A stretch of DNA of 64,000 bases from Thermus brockianus (GTDB taxonomy: Bacteria > Deinococcota > Deinococci > Deinococcales > Thermaceae), in contig NZ_JAKEDV010000004.1 of the NCBI RefSeq assembly GCF_021462505.1, positions 1 to 64,000 on the forward strand, written 5' to 3'. Numbering within the stretch: position 1 is the first letter of the stretch; every line of letters starts with the position of its first letter. The notes under the pieces are model-generated. The model was not told the DNA's origin and did no database searches. It saw only the letters and a program-made list of their open reading frames with translations. A program made the position numbers and the translations under genes. Below are positions 45,059 through 52,883 of this stretch, piece by piece.

Positions 45059-46822
45059 ATGGAGATTAGAAACATTGCCATCATTGCCCACGTGGACCAC
45101 GGCAAAACCACCTTGGTGGACGCCATGCTCCGCCAAGCCAAGGCCCTGAAGAAGGAGGAGGGGGAAAGGATCCTGGACTCCTTTGACCTGGAAAGGGAGC
45201 GGGGGATCACCATCCTGGCCAAGAACACCGCCGTGGCCTGGGGCGGGGTGAAGGTGAACATCGTGGACACCCCGGGGCATGCGGACTTCGGCGGGGAGGT
45301 GGAGCGGGCCCTTTCCCTGGTGGACGGGGTACTCCTCTTGGTGGACGCCGCCGAGGGCCCCATGCCCCAGACGCGCTTCGTCCTGAGGAAGGCCCTCGAG
45401 GCCGGCCTCAAGCCCATCGTGGTCCTCAACAAGGTGGACAAGAAGGAGGCCCGCCCCGACGAGGTCTTGAACCTCACCTTTGACCTCATGGTGGAGCTGG
45501 GCGCCTCCGAGGAACAACTGGACTTCCCCTACCTCTACGCCATCGGCCGCGAGGGAAGGGCCTGGCGGGAAGAGCCCCGGGAGGACCTGGCGGAGCTTTT
45601 CCAGACCATCTTGGACCACGTCCCCCCGCCCCGCTGGACGGAAGGCCCTTTCCAGCTCCTGGTGGCCAACCTGGACCACTCGCCTTACCTGGGCCGGGTG
45701 GCGGTGGGCAAGGTGGCCCGGGGCCGGGTGCGCCAGGGGGAAACGGTGGCCATCCTGAAGGAAGGGGGCCAGGTCCTGGCCAAGGTGGCGGCGGTCTACA
45801 CCCACCAGGGCCTGGAGCGGGTGGAGGTGGAGGAAAGCCTTCCCGGGGACATCGTGGCCCTGGCGGGGGTGGAAGGGGCGGAGATCGGGGACACCCTGGC
45901 GAGCCTCGAGGCCCCCGAGCCCCTACCCCGCTTGGCGGTGGACGAGCCCACCGTGGCCCTCACCCTCACCGCCAACACCTCCCCCTTCGCCGGAAGGGAG
46001 GGGAAGTACGTCACGGGGCAGAAGCTCAAGGAGCGCCTGGAGCGGGAGCTCCGCACCAACGTGGCCCTGCAGGTCTTGGAGGTGGCCCCCGAGGTGTTTG
46101 AGCTACGGGGCCGGGGGGAACTCCACCTGGCTATCCTCTTGGAAACCATGCGCCGGGAAGGCTACGAGTTCAGCGTGGGCCAGCCCCGGGTCCTCCTCAA
46201 GGACGGCCTCGAGCCCTACGAGCTTCTGGTGGTGGAAGCCCCCAAGGAGCGCTTCGGAGCGGTCATGGAGGCCCTGGGGACCAGGCGGGCGGAGATGGTG
46301 CACATGGAGGGGGGAGAAAGGGTGCGGGCGGAGTTCCTCCTCCCCGCCCGGGCCCTCTTTGGCTTCCGTAGCCTGTTCCTTTCCCTCACCGGGGGGGAAG
46401 GGGTCCTGAGCCACACCTTCCACGGCTACGGGCCCGAAGCCGGCCCCATCCCCACCCGCACCACGGGGAGCGCCGTGGCCATGGAGGCCGGGGTGGCCAC
46501 CCTGTATAGCCTCCACCGCCTGCAGGAAAGGGTGCGGTTTTTCATTGAGCCCGGCACCGAGGTCTACGTGGGCATGATCGTGGGGGAGCACGTGCGGGAG
46601 AACGACCTCGCGGTGAACGTCACCACCGCCAAGAAGCTCACCAACATCCGGGCGGCCGGGTCCGACGAGAACATCCGCCTCATCCCGCCCAGGAAGCTCT
46701 CTTTGGAGGAGGCCCTGGAGTTCTTGGCCGAGGACGAGCTCCTGGAGGTCACGCCCAAAAGCCTCCGCCTGCGGAAACAAGTTTTAGACCCCGCCAAGCG
46801 CAAGCGCCTGGTGGGGAAGTGA
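45059..46822 (+). CDS. bipA: translational GTPase BipA/TypA
   Basis: The 587-residue protein has all G motifs of the family: AHVDHGKTTLVDAML, RGITILAKNTAV, DTPGHADFGGEVERAL, VLNKVDKKEARP, with beta-barrel and EF-G-like C-terminal domains and the BipA-specific C-terminus (GSDENIRLIPPRKLSLEEAL). It acts in ribosome assembly and stress adaptation. ATG 45059 is chosen from the conserved MEIRNIAIIAHVDHGKT start. Confidence 0.97.
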   Translation: MEIRNIAIIAHVDHGKTTLVDAMLRQAKALKKEEGERILDSFDLERERGITILAKNTAVAWGGVKVNIVDTPGHADFGGEVERALSLVDGVLLLVDAAEGPMPQTRFVLRKALEAGLKPIVVLNKVDKKEARPDEVLNLTFDLMVELGASEEQLDFPYLYAIGREGRAWREEPREDLAELFQTILDHVPPPRWTEGPFQLLVANLDHSPYLGRVAVGKVARGRVRQGETVAILKEGGQVLAKVAAVYTHQGLERVEVEESLPGDIVALAGVEGAEIGDTLASLEAPEPLPRLAVDEPTVALTLTANTSPFAGREGKYVTGQKLKERLERELRTNVALQVLEVAPEVFELRGRGELHLAILLETMRREGYEFSVGQPRVLLKDGLEPYELLVVEAPKERFGAVMEALGTRRAEMVHMEGGERVRAEFLLPARALFGFRSLFLSLTGGEGVLSHTFHGYGPEAGPIPTRTTGSAVAMEAGVATLYSLHRLQERVRFFIEPGTEVYVGMIVGEHVRENDLAVNVTTAKKLTNIRAAGSDENIRLIPPRKLSLEEALEFLAEDELLEVTPKSLRLRKQVLDPAKRKRLVGK

Positions 46823-46825
46823 AAA

Positions 46826-46843
46826 GGGGGGCCTTAGCCCCCC
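46826..46843 (-). terminator. hairpin terminator following the 24-residue ORF
   Basis: GGGGGGC and GCCCCCC pair over a CTTA loop. On the minus strand the stem is followed by TTTT, a good intrinsic terminator 4 nt after the stop of the short ORF. On the plus strand it lies 3 nt after bipA but lacks a T-run. Confidence 0.7.
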
Positions 46844-46847
46844 GAGC

Positions 46848-46922
46848 TTACTCCTCGTCCCGCTCCCCGTAGGTTTCCAACGCCTCCTGCCACGCTTGGC
46901 TAATCTCCTTGGCCTGCTCCAT
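46848..46922 (-). CDS. 24-residue ORF with a strong ribosome-binding site
   Basis: ATG 46922 to TAA 46848 encodes a hydrophilic, acidic, helical peptide: MEQAKEISQAWQ, then Glu/Ala/Leu-rich, ending ERDEE. AAGGAGG lies 7 nt upstream, one of the best ribosome sites in the window, and a terminator lies directly downstream. Alternative hairpins precede it. No homologue is known to me; it could be a regulatory peptide. Confidence 0.55.
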   Translation of the reverse strand: MEQAKEISQAWQEALETYGERDEE

Positions 46923-46983
46923 GGCTTACCTCCTTAGCCTCAAGGGTAGCCCGCCGCCAGGCCAGAGGACTTGCGCTAAAGGC

Positions 46984-47031
46984 AAAACCCGTACACCCGA
47001 AGGCGGTGTAAGCGGGAGAGGGCTACACCGC
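46984..47031 (-). promoter_or_regulatory. two mutually exclusive hairpins, attenuator-like
   Basis: On the minus strand GCGGTGTA pairs with TACACCGC (47003-47031). The same TACACC can instead pair with a following GGTGTA (46992-47010), which is followed by CGGGTTTT. The second hairpin resembles a weak terminator, and the first would prevent it. It could equally be a double terminator of the upstream gene. Confidence 0.45.
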
Positions 47032-47714
47032 TAGGTTTGCAGGAGGCTTTCCGCCTCGAGGCGGGCCAAAACCCGCTCCAAGCTCCCTCCCCGCCAGCGC
47101 TCCACGGCGTAGGCGGCCAAGGGAAAGCGCTCCTTAAGGCGCTTTAGAAGTCCGGCGGCGTCCTCCGGGCGGCTTCCCTGGAGGACCAGGAGATACCCCC
47201 CTTCCAGACGGAAGGCGAGGTCCCCCCGGCGAAGCTCCCTTACCAGGCGCTCCGGGGGCAAGGGGGCGGAAAAGTAGACCAAGACCAGCTCCCGCCTTAG
47301 GGCTAGCCCCTCCAGGGCCCCGGCCAGGCGCAAAAGGTCCTCCCGCGTCCCCACCCCTTCCAAGGCGGGAAGAAGGGGAGCCTCCCGCCCCGTTCCTAGA
47401 AAGAAGGCCGCCCCCAAAGCGGCCACCCCCAAAGACCCGGCCAGGGCGGTGTAAAGGAAGCCCTCCCGCCCGGTGAAGGCCCAGGCGCTCTCCAAGGCGA
47501 AGGCCGAGGCCAAAAGGCCAAGCCCCAGCACCAGGGCGAACTGCACCCGAAAGCCCACAGGGAAGCGGGAGTAAAGGCTCGCTGCCGCTGCCAGGAGGAG
47601 GCCCACCACGAAAAGGGCAAGCCCCCTTTCCACCTGGCCTAAGGCTTCCCCCTGCGCCAGGGGCAAAAGGCCCAGGAGGAAGAGAAGCCAAGGGAGCAAA
47701 AAGAGCCAGCGCAT
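47031..47714 (-). CDS. membrane protein with degenerate GGDEF-like C-terminus
   Basis: The 227-residue protein has about five membrane helices in residues 1-110. Its C-terminal part aligns by pattern with a GGDEF domain: ELRRGDLAFRLEGGYLLVLQG in place of the usual RxxDxxxRxGGDEFxxL, followed by helix/strand elements. The catalytic signature is lost, so diguanylate cyclase activity is unlikely. It ends at the alternative hairpins. Confidence 0.6.
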   Translation of the reverse strand: MRWLFLLPWLLFLLGLLPLAQGEALGQVERGLALFVVGLLLAAAASLYSRFPVGFRVQFALVLGLGLLASAFALESAWAFTGREGFLYTALAGSLGVAALGAAFFLGTGREAPLLPALEGVGTREDLLRLAGALEGLALRRELVLVYFSAPLPPERLVRELRRGDLAFRLEGGYLLVLQGSRPEDAAGLLKRLKERFPLAAYAVERWRGGSLERVLARLEAESLLQT

Positions 47715-47754
47715 GCTCCCTCCAAGGCTACCACGCTCCCCCTTACGCCCGCCT

Positions 47755-47760
47755 TAGCAT
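47755..47760 (+). promoter_or_regulatory. -10 box TAGCAT for rarA
   Basis: TAGCAT is 6 nt before GTG 47767, a leaderless-type start. Confidence 0.5.
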
Positions 47761-47766
47761 GAGAGG

Positions 47767-49014
47767 GTGGAACCCTTGGCGGAGCGCTTGCGGCCGAGAA
47801 ACTTGGACGAGATCCTGGGCCAGCCCCACCTCACGGGGGAAAGGGGCCTCCTTAGGCGGATGCTGGAGGCCAAGCACCTGAGCTCCATGGTCCTCTTCGG
47901 CCCCCCAGGCACGGGCAAGACCACCCTGGCCCGCCTCTTGGCAGAGGGTGTGGGCAAGCCTTTCCTCTGGCTCTCCGCCGTGGAGGCAGGGCTTAAGGAG
48001 GTGCGGCAGGCCCTGGAAAAGGCGCGGGAGGCTGGGGGGCTCGTGCTCTTCCTAGACGAAATCCACCGCTTCAACAAGGCCCAGCAGGACGCCCTCCTCC
48101 CCCACCTGGAGTCCGGCCTCCTCACCCTCATCGGGGCCACGGCGGAAAACCCCGCCTTCCTCCTTACCCCCGCCCTGCGCTCCCGCCTCCGCCTCCTTCC
48201 CGTGCGCCCCCTCTCCGAAGAAGACCTCCTCGTCCTCCTAAAGCGGGCCCTCGAGGACCCCCGGGGCCTCCCCGGCATCCCTTACGAGGAAGAGGCCCTA
48301 AGGCTCCTCGCCCAGGCGGCAGGGGGGGACGCCCGTTTCGCCCTGAACACCCTAGAGCTCGCCGCCGCCTTCGGCGAGGTGAGCCAGGAAAGCGTGCGGG
48401 AAGCCCTGGGAGCGGAGCGCTTCGCCATGGACCGCAAAGGGGACCGGTTTTACGACCTCATCTCCGCCCTGCACAAGAGCCTTAGGGGTTGCCACGTGGA
48501 CGCCGCCCTCTACTACCTGGCAAGGCTTCTCAAGGGCGGGGCCGACCCCCGGTACGTGGCCCGCCGCCTCATCCGGGTGGCAGCGGAGGACGTGGGCCTG
48601 GCGGACCCCCTCGCCCTCCGCCTGGCGGTGGCGGCCCTGGAGGCCTACGAGGCCTTGGGGAGCCCGGAAGGGGAGCTCGCCTTGGTGGAGGCCACGGTCT
48701 ACCTGGCCCTGGCCCCCAAGTCCAATAGCCTCTACACCGCCTGGCAAAGGGCAGAGGAGGCGGCCCAGGCCCATCCCGAGGCCCCCGTGCCCCTAAACCT
48801 GCGCAACGCCCCCACCGCCCTGGCCCGAACCCAGGGCCACGGCCGGGGCTACGCCTACTACCACGAGGACAAGGAGGGAAGCTTCGCCCAGCGCTACCTG
48901 CCGGAGGCCCTCGAGGGCCTCCGCCTCTTTGAGGCCACGGGGGAAGGCTGGGAAGAACGGGTACGGGAGCGGCTCAGGGCCCTTCGGGAGCGGTTTTCCG
49001 GAAAAGGGCAATAG
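47767..49014 (+). CDS. rarA: replication-associated recombination ATPase RarA/MgsA
   Basis: The 415-residue protein has the clamp-loader-like AAA+ core: [19 protein letters not shown] (Walker A), [19 protein letters not shown] (Walker B), [10 protein letters not shown] (sensor 1), and the RarA tetramer domain with [17 protein letters not shown] and VRGSDPD-like [17 protein letters not shown]. It acts at stalled replication forks. GTG start 6 nt after TAGCAT. Confidence 0.95.
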   Translation: MEPLAERLRPRNLDEILGQPHLTGERGLLRRMLEAKHLSSMVLFGPPGTGKTTLARLLAEGVGKPFLWLSAVEAGLKEVRQALEKAREAGGLVLFLDEIHRFNKAQQDALLPHLESGLLTLIGATAENPAFLLTPALRSRLRLLPVRPLSEEDLLVLLKRALEDPRGLPGIPYEEEALRLLAQAAGGDARFALNTLELAAAFGEVSQESVREALGAERFAMDRKGDRFYDLISALHKSLRGCHVDAALYYLARLLKGGADPRYVARRLIRVAAEDVGLADPLALRLAVAALEAYEALGSPEGELALVEATVYLALAPKSNSLYTAWQRAEEAAQAHPEAPVPLNLRNAPTALARTQGHGRGYAYYHEDKEGSFAQRYLPEALEGLRLFEATGEGWEERVRERLRALRERFSGKGQ

Positions 49015-49017
49015 GCG

Positions 49018-49803
49018 CTAGCCCTTGAGCCCCTCCTCAAAGGTGGCCACCACCCGCCGTTCAAAGAGAAGGTACAGAAGGGCGATGGGCAAGACGCTAA
49101 AAAGGGCCGCCGCCGAGAGCAGGCCCCAGTCCGTGGGGTACTTGCGCTGGAGGTCGGTAAGCCAGGTCTGGAGCGTCCAAAACCTCGGGTCCGAAACCAC
49201 CACCCTGGGGTAGAGCACCAGGTTCCAGTGGGCGGCGAAGGAGAGCACCCCCGCCGCCACCAAGGTGGGCCGGACCAAGGGGAAAAGGATGCGGAAAAGG
49301 AGCACCCTGTGCCCCGCCCCGTCCAGCCTGGCCGCCTCCAGAAGCTCCTCCGGCACCCCCCGCATGGCCTGGTAGACCAGGTAGATGACGAAAGGGCTAG
49401 CGGCGAAGGGCAAGACCAGGGCCCAGAAGGTGTCCAGAAGGCCAAACCCCTTTAGAATGCCGTAAAGCGGCACCAAAAGGAGCTCCGCCGGCACCGCCAT
49501 GAGGAAGAGGTAAAAGGGCAGAAGCCCAAGCCCCGCCCTCAGGGCGTAAGCGGCCAGAAGGGCGGTAAAGAGCTGCAGGGCCACCACGCCCGAGGAAAGG
49601 CCCAAGGAAAAGAAAAGCCGGTTCCAAAAGCCCTCCCTGGCAAGCCCCCCAACGTTTTCCAGGCTGAAACCAATCCGGGAGAAAAGCTCTCCCGAGTACA
49701 CCGCCTCCTTGGGCATGAAGGCGGCGTAAGCCATCCAGAGGAAAGGAAGAGCGATGAAAAGGAGGACGGCGAAGACGAAAAGGTGCTTGAGGAAGCGGCC
49801 CAC
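49018..49803 (-). CDS. sugar ABC transporter permease, MalG type (orphan)
   Basis: The 261-residue protein has six membrane helices and the EAA loop of carbohydrate permeases (EAARLDGAGHRVLLFRILFP). GTG 49803 is chosen because TATAGT lies exactly 6 nt upstream and the codons before it are antisense to the next gene. The neighbours are rarA (convergent) and a CoA transferase (divergent), so no binding protein or ATPase accompanies it. Confidence 0.9.
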   Translation of the reverse strand: MGRFLKHLFVFAVLLFIALPFLWMAYAAFMPKEAVYSGELFSRIGFSLENVGGLAREGFWNRLFFSLGLSSGVVALQLFTALLAAYALRAGLGLLPFYLFLMAVPAELLLVPLYGILKGFGLLDTFWALVLPFAASPFVIYLVYQAMRGVPEELLEAARLDGAGHRVLLFRILFPLVRPTLVAAGVLSFAAHWNLVLYPRVVVSDPRFWTLQTWLTDLQRKYPTDWGLLSAAALFSVLPIALLYLLFERRVVATFEEGLKG

Positions 49804-49809
49804 GCCCCC

Positions 49810-49827
49810 ACTATAAAGGGTTAGGAT
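49810..49827. promoter_or_regulatory. divergent leaderless promoters of permease and CoA-transferase
   Basis: Minus strand TATAGT (49810-49815), 6 nt to GTG 49803. Plus strand TAGGAT (49822-49827), 6 nt to ATG 49834. Only 30 bp separate the start codons, so polymerase binding should be mutually exclusive. Confidence 0.6.
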
Positions 49828-49833
49828 GCCCCC

Positions 49834-51036
49834 ATGGGACCCCTTTCCGGCATCAAGGTCCTGGACCTTTCCCGCGTGCTTGCGGGGCCCCTTTGCACCA
49901 TGATCCTGGCGGACCTGGGGGCGGAGGTCATCAAGGTGGAACCCCCCTGGGGGGATGAAACCCGAGGCTGGGGCCCTCCCTTCCGCCAGGGGGAAAGCGC
50001 CTACTTCCTCTCGGTGAACCGGGGCAAAAGGAGCGTGGCCCTGGACCTCAAGCACCCGGAAGGCCAGGAAGCGGTGCGGCGCCTGGCCAGGGAAGCCGAC
50101 GTGCTGGTGGAAAACTTCAAGACGGGGGACCTCGCTCGCTACGGCCTGGATTACGCCCGCCTAAGCGCCCTAAACCCCCGCCTCGTCTACCTCTCCCTCA
50201 CCGGCTTCGGTCAAACCGGCCCCCGGGCCAAGGAACCCGGTTACGACGCCGCCCTCCAGGGCTACACCGGCATCATGTCCGTGACCGGGGAGCCCCAAGG
50301 CCCCCCCATGAAGGTGGGGGTGGCCTGGATTGACGTGATGACGGGAATGATGGGGGCCATAGCGGTGCTCGCCGCCCTATGGGAAAGGGAACGGAGCGGC
50401 CTGGGCCAGCACATAGACCTCTCCCTCTTTGACGTGGGGCTCTTCGCCCTGGCCAACCTGGGCCAAAGCTACCTCCTCACGGGAAAACCCCCCAAAAGGC
50501 TCGGCAACGCCCACGCCCAGATCGTCCCCTACGGGGCCTTCCCCGCGGAGGACGGTTGGCTCGTCTTGGCCGTGGGAAACGACGAGCAGTTTGGGAGGCT
50601 CTGCCAGGTCCTGGGGCTTCCCGAGCTCCAGGAGCGCTTCCCCACCAACCCCGAGCGGGTAACGCACCGGGAAGAGGTGGTGGAGGCCATCACCCAGGTC
50701 CTCAAGACCAAGCCCAGGGCCCACTGGCTTAAGCGCCTCCAGGAAGCGGGCGTCCCCGCCGCCCCGGTGAACGACCTTTCGGAGGCCTTCCAGGACCCCC
50801 AGGCGGAGGCGCGGGGAGCGGTCTGGACCCTGGAACACCCCCTTTTGGGAGCCCTCCCCACCCTGGCCAACCCCTTGCGCTTCCTCTCCCGCACCCCCGC
50901 AAGCCCCCCTTCGCCCCCGCCCCTTCTTGGGGAGCACACGGAGGCCGTCCTCCTGGAGGCGGGCTTCACCCCAGAGGAGGTGCGCCGCCTTGTGGAAAAG
51001 GGCATCGCCCGGTTGGCCCCAAAACCCGGGGTGTAA
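49834..51036 (+). CDS. CoA transferase family III (CaiB/BaiF)
   Basis: The 400-residue protein begins LSGIKVLDLSRVLAGPLCTMILADLGAEVIKVE and has catalytic Asp in the region VAWIDVMTGMMGAIAVLAALW, with RSGLGQHIDLSLFD and HPLLGALPTLANP. The family moves CoA between carboxylic acids. Donor and acceptor unknown. A good intrinsic terminator follows. Confidence 0.94.
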   Translation: MGPLSGIKVLDLSRVLAGPLCTMILADLGAEVIKVEPPWGDETRGWGPPFRQGESAYFLSVNRGKRSVALDLKHPEGQEAVRRLAREADVLVENFKTGDLARYGLDYARLSALNPRLVYLSLTGFGQTGPRAKEPGYDAALQGYTGIMSVTGEPQGPPMKVGVAWIDVMTGMMGAIAVLAALWERERSGLGQHIDLSLFDVGLFALANLGQSYLLTGKPPKRLGNAHAQIVPYGAFPAEDGWLVLAVGNDEQFGRLCQVLGLPELQERFPTNPERVTHREEVVEAITQVLKTKPRAHWLKRLQEAGVPAAPVNDLSEAFQDPQAEARGAVWTLEHPLLGALPTLANPLRFLSRTPASPPSPPPLLGEHTEAVLLEAGFTPEEVRRLVEKGIARLAPKPGV

Positions 51037-51040
51037 GGGA

Positions 51041-51066
51041 AAGCGCCCTTCTGGAGGGCGCTTTTT
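51041..51066 (+). terminator. intrinsic terminator after the CoA-transferase gene
   Basis: AAGCGCCCT pairs with AGGGCGCTT over TCTGG, followed by TTT. It begins 5 nt after the stop codon. Confidence 0.85.
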
Positions 51067-51099
51067 CGCGAAAACCTCTGGCCAAGGGCGCAGAAGCCC

Positions 51100-51120
51100 T
51101 GTGGATAACCCTGTGGATAA
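51100..51120 (-). promoter_or_regulatory. two tandem perfect DnaA boxes
   Basis: TTATCCACA occurs twice on the minus strand (51112-51120 and 51100-51108) with 3 bp between. Both match the DnaA 9-mer consensus exactly. They lie between the CoA-transferase terminator and the 3' end of the SRP RNA gene, far from any dnaA or dnaN gene in the window. Confidence 0.7.
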
Positions 51121-51123
51121 ATT

Positions 51124-51223
51124 GCCCCCGGCTACCCAGCGGCACCCGGACCGTGGCGCTTAGGGCTGCTTCCTTCCGGACCTGACCCGGTTCACGCCCG
51201 GTCCGCCGCGCTGGACCGGGGGC
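51124..51223 (-). ncRNA. ffs: signal recognition particle RNA (4.5S type)
   Basis: The minus strand contains the SRP domain IV signature GGTCAGGTCCGGAAGGAAGC in a ~100-nt hairpin whose ends pair (GCCCCCGG at the 5' end, CCGGGGGC at the 3' end). It binds Ffh for co-translational membrane targeting. TATACT lies 6 nt upstream of the 5' end, which supports that boundary. Confidence 0.95.
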
Positions 51224-51228
51224 TTGGG

Positions 51229-51235
51229 TAGTATA
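51229..51235. promoter_or_regulatory. bidirectional -10 TAGTATA between ffs and ABC exporter
   Basis: Read on the minus strand it gives TATACT, 6 nt before ffs. Read on the plus strand it gives TAGTAT, 7 nt before the ATG of the ABC ATPase. One 7-bp sequence provides both -10 boxes. Confidence 0.55.
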
Positions 51236-51241
51236 GCACCC

Positions 51242-52120
51242 ATGGAAGCCCTGAGGCTAGAGGGCGTGGGCAAGCGCTACGGCCGCAAACCCGTGCTGCA
51301 AGGGGTGAGCCTGAAGGTGGCCCCGGGGGAGGTCTACGCCCTGGCGGGCCCCAACGGCTCGGGCAAGACCACCTTGATCCGCCTGGTGACGGGCCTGGCC
51401 TTCCCCACGGAAGGCCAGACGTTCCTCCTGGGGGAGGACGTGCACAAGAACCCCTCGGCCAGGCGCTACCTGGGAGCAGTGGTGGAGGCCCCGGCGGCCT
51501 TCTACCCCTACCTCACGGGGCGGGAAAACCTCCGCTTGCAGGCCTACTTGGCCGGGGTTAAGGAGGAAAGCCGCATCGGCGAGGTGCTGGCCCGTCTAAA
51601 GCTCCTGGCAGTGGCGGACCAGAAGGTGGGGAGCTACTCCCTAGGGCAGCGGCAGCGCCTGGGCCTGGCGGCGGCCATCCTCCACCGGCCCAAGGTCCTG
51701 GTCCTGGACGAGCCCACGAGCGGCCTGGACCCCGAGGGGGTGGAGCTGGTCCATGGGCTCTTAAGGGAGCTCTCCCGGGAAGGGGTGGCGGTCCTCCTTT
51801 CCACCCACCACCTGCAGGAGGTGAGCCAGTACGCCCACAAGGTGGGGATCCTGGGCGGGGGAAGGCTTTTGGACGAGGTGGCGCTTTCCGGGCGGGAAGT
51901 GTACCGCCTCGAGGCCCACCCCCCGGAAGGGGCCCTGGCCCTCCTCAAAACCCTCCCCCAGGTGGCCCAGGCCCGGCTCCAGGGAGGGGCCATCCTCTTT
52001 GAGGGGAACCCGGAAGCGGCGTTAAAGGCCCTCCTCCAAGAGGGCTACCGGGTGAAGGCCCTTCACCCCGAGCGGTTTGACCTCCTCACCTACTACCAGG
52101 AGAGGGTGAAGCATGCTTAG
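51242..52120 (+). CDS. ABC transporter ATP-binding protein (ABC-2 exporter type)
   Basis: The 292-residue protein has Walker A GPNGSGKTTL, Q-loop region, signature YSLGQRQRLGLAAAI and Walker B VLVLDEPTSGLDPEG, then STHHLQEV. The C-terminal extension (~80 residues) is typical of Ccm/Nat-like exporters. Overlaps its permease gene by 8 bp. Substrate unknown. Confidence 0.94.
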   Translation: MEALRLEGVGKRYGRKPVLQGVSLKVAPGEVYALAGPNGSGKTTLIRLVTGLAFPTEGQTFLLGEDVHKNPSARRYLGAVVEAPAAFYPYLTGRENLRLQAYLAGVKEESRIGEVLARLKLLAVADQKVGSYSLGQRQRLGLAAAILHRPKVLVLDEPTSGLDPEGVELVHGLLRELSREGVAVLLSTHHLQEVSQYAHKVGILGGGRLLDEVALSGREVYRLEAHPPEGALALLKTLPQVAQARLQGGAILFEGNPEAALKALLQEGYRVKALHPERFDLLTYYQERVKHA

Positions 52121-52883
52121 GCTCTTCTTCTTTGAACTCTATAAGCTCTTCCGCTTGCGCTCCGTGGCCCTGGGGCTCCTCTTCGCCTTCCTCCTCCCCT
52201 TCCTCTGGGCCCTGGCCCCCGGGCTCAAGGAGGTCTACGGCCTCGTCCTGGCCTCGGGGTGGCAGGTGGTGTCCCTAAGCCTCCTCGCCGGGATGGAGTT
52301 CCTCTTCCCTTTCCTGGTGGTCATGGCGGCGAGCGAGTCCTTGGGGAGCGAGGTGGCCCAAGGCACCCTAAAGACCCTCCTCCTAAGACCCCTTCCCCGA
52401 AGCCTCCTCCTCTTGAGCAAGCTTTTCGCCACGCTCCTTTACCCTTTCGTGCTCCTTGGGGCCAGTTTCCTGGGAAGCCTCCTCGCCGGCCTGCCCCACG
52501 GGCTTGGCCCCTTCTTCGGCGGCACGGGCCTCGGGGAAGGGGGCTTCGCCGGGGTGGGGCTCCTGGCCCCAGGGAAAGCCCTAGCGGAGCTCCTAAGGGC
52601 GCACCTCCTGGCGGGGGCGGTGCTCGTGCCCCTCGCCGCTTTGGCCCTTCTCTACGGGACGCTTTTCCTCTCCACCACCGCAAGCGCCCTGGCGGCGGTG
52701 GCCACCCTCCTCCTCATGCGCCTCCTCGTGGCCTTTCCCGCCCTAACGCCCTTCCTCCTCACCACCTACCTGGACCTCCACCTAAGGCCCGAGGCGGCGG
52801 GGCTTGGGCTTTCCCTCCTTTTCATCTACACCCTGGGCTTCGCCTTCCTGGCGGCCCTCATCTTTGAACGCAAGGACCTCTAG
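52113..52883 (+). CDS. ABC-2 type exporter permease
   Basis: The 256-residue protein has about six hydrophobic segments and starts LRLFFFELYKLFRLRSVALGLL, the pattern of ABC-2/NatB permeases, with ASESLGSEVAQGTLKTLLLRPL characteristic of the family. Partner of the ATPase upstream. Its stop overlaps the convergent aminopeptidase stop by 4 bp. Confidence 0.9.
   Translation: MLRLFFFELYKLFRLRSVALGLLFAFLLPFLWALAPGLKEVYGLVLASGWQVVSLSLLAGMEFLFPFLVVMAASESLGSEVAQGTLKTLLLRPLPRSLLLLSKLFATLLYPFVLLGASFLGSLLAGLPHGLGPFFGGTGLGEGGFAGVGLLAPGKALAELLRAHLLAGAVLVPLAALALLYGTLFLSTTASALAAVATLLLMRLLVAFPALTPFLLTTYLDLHLRPEAAGLGLSLLFIYTLGFAFLAALIFERKDL

Noticed and set aside
49804..50055. N-terminal extension of the MalG-type permease
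   Set aside because: It is antisense to the CoA-transferase gene, and TATAGT stands 6 nt before GTG 49803.
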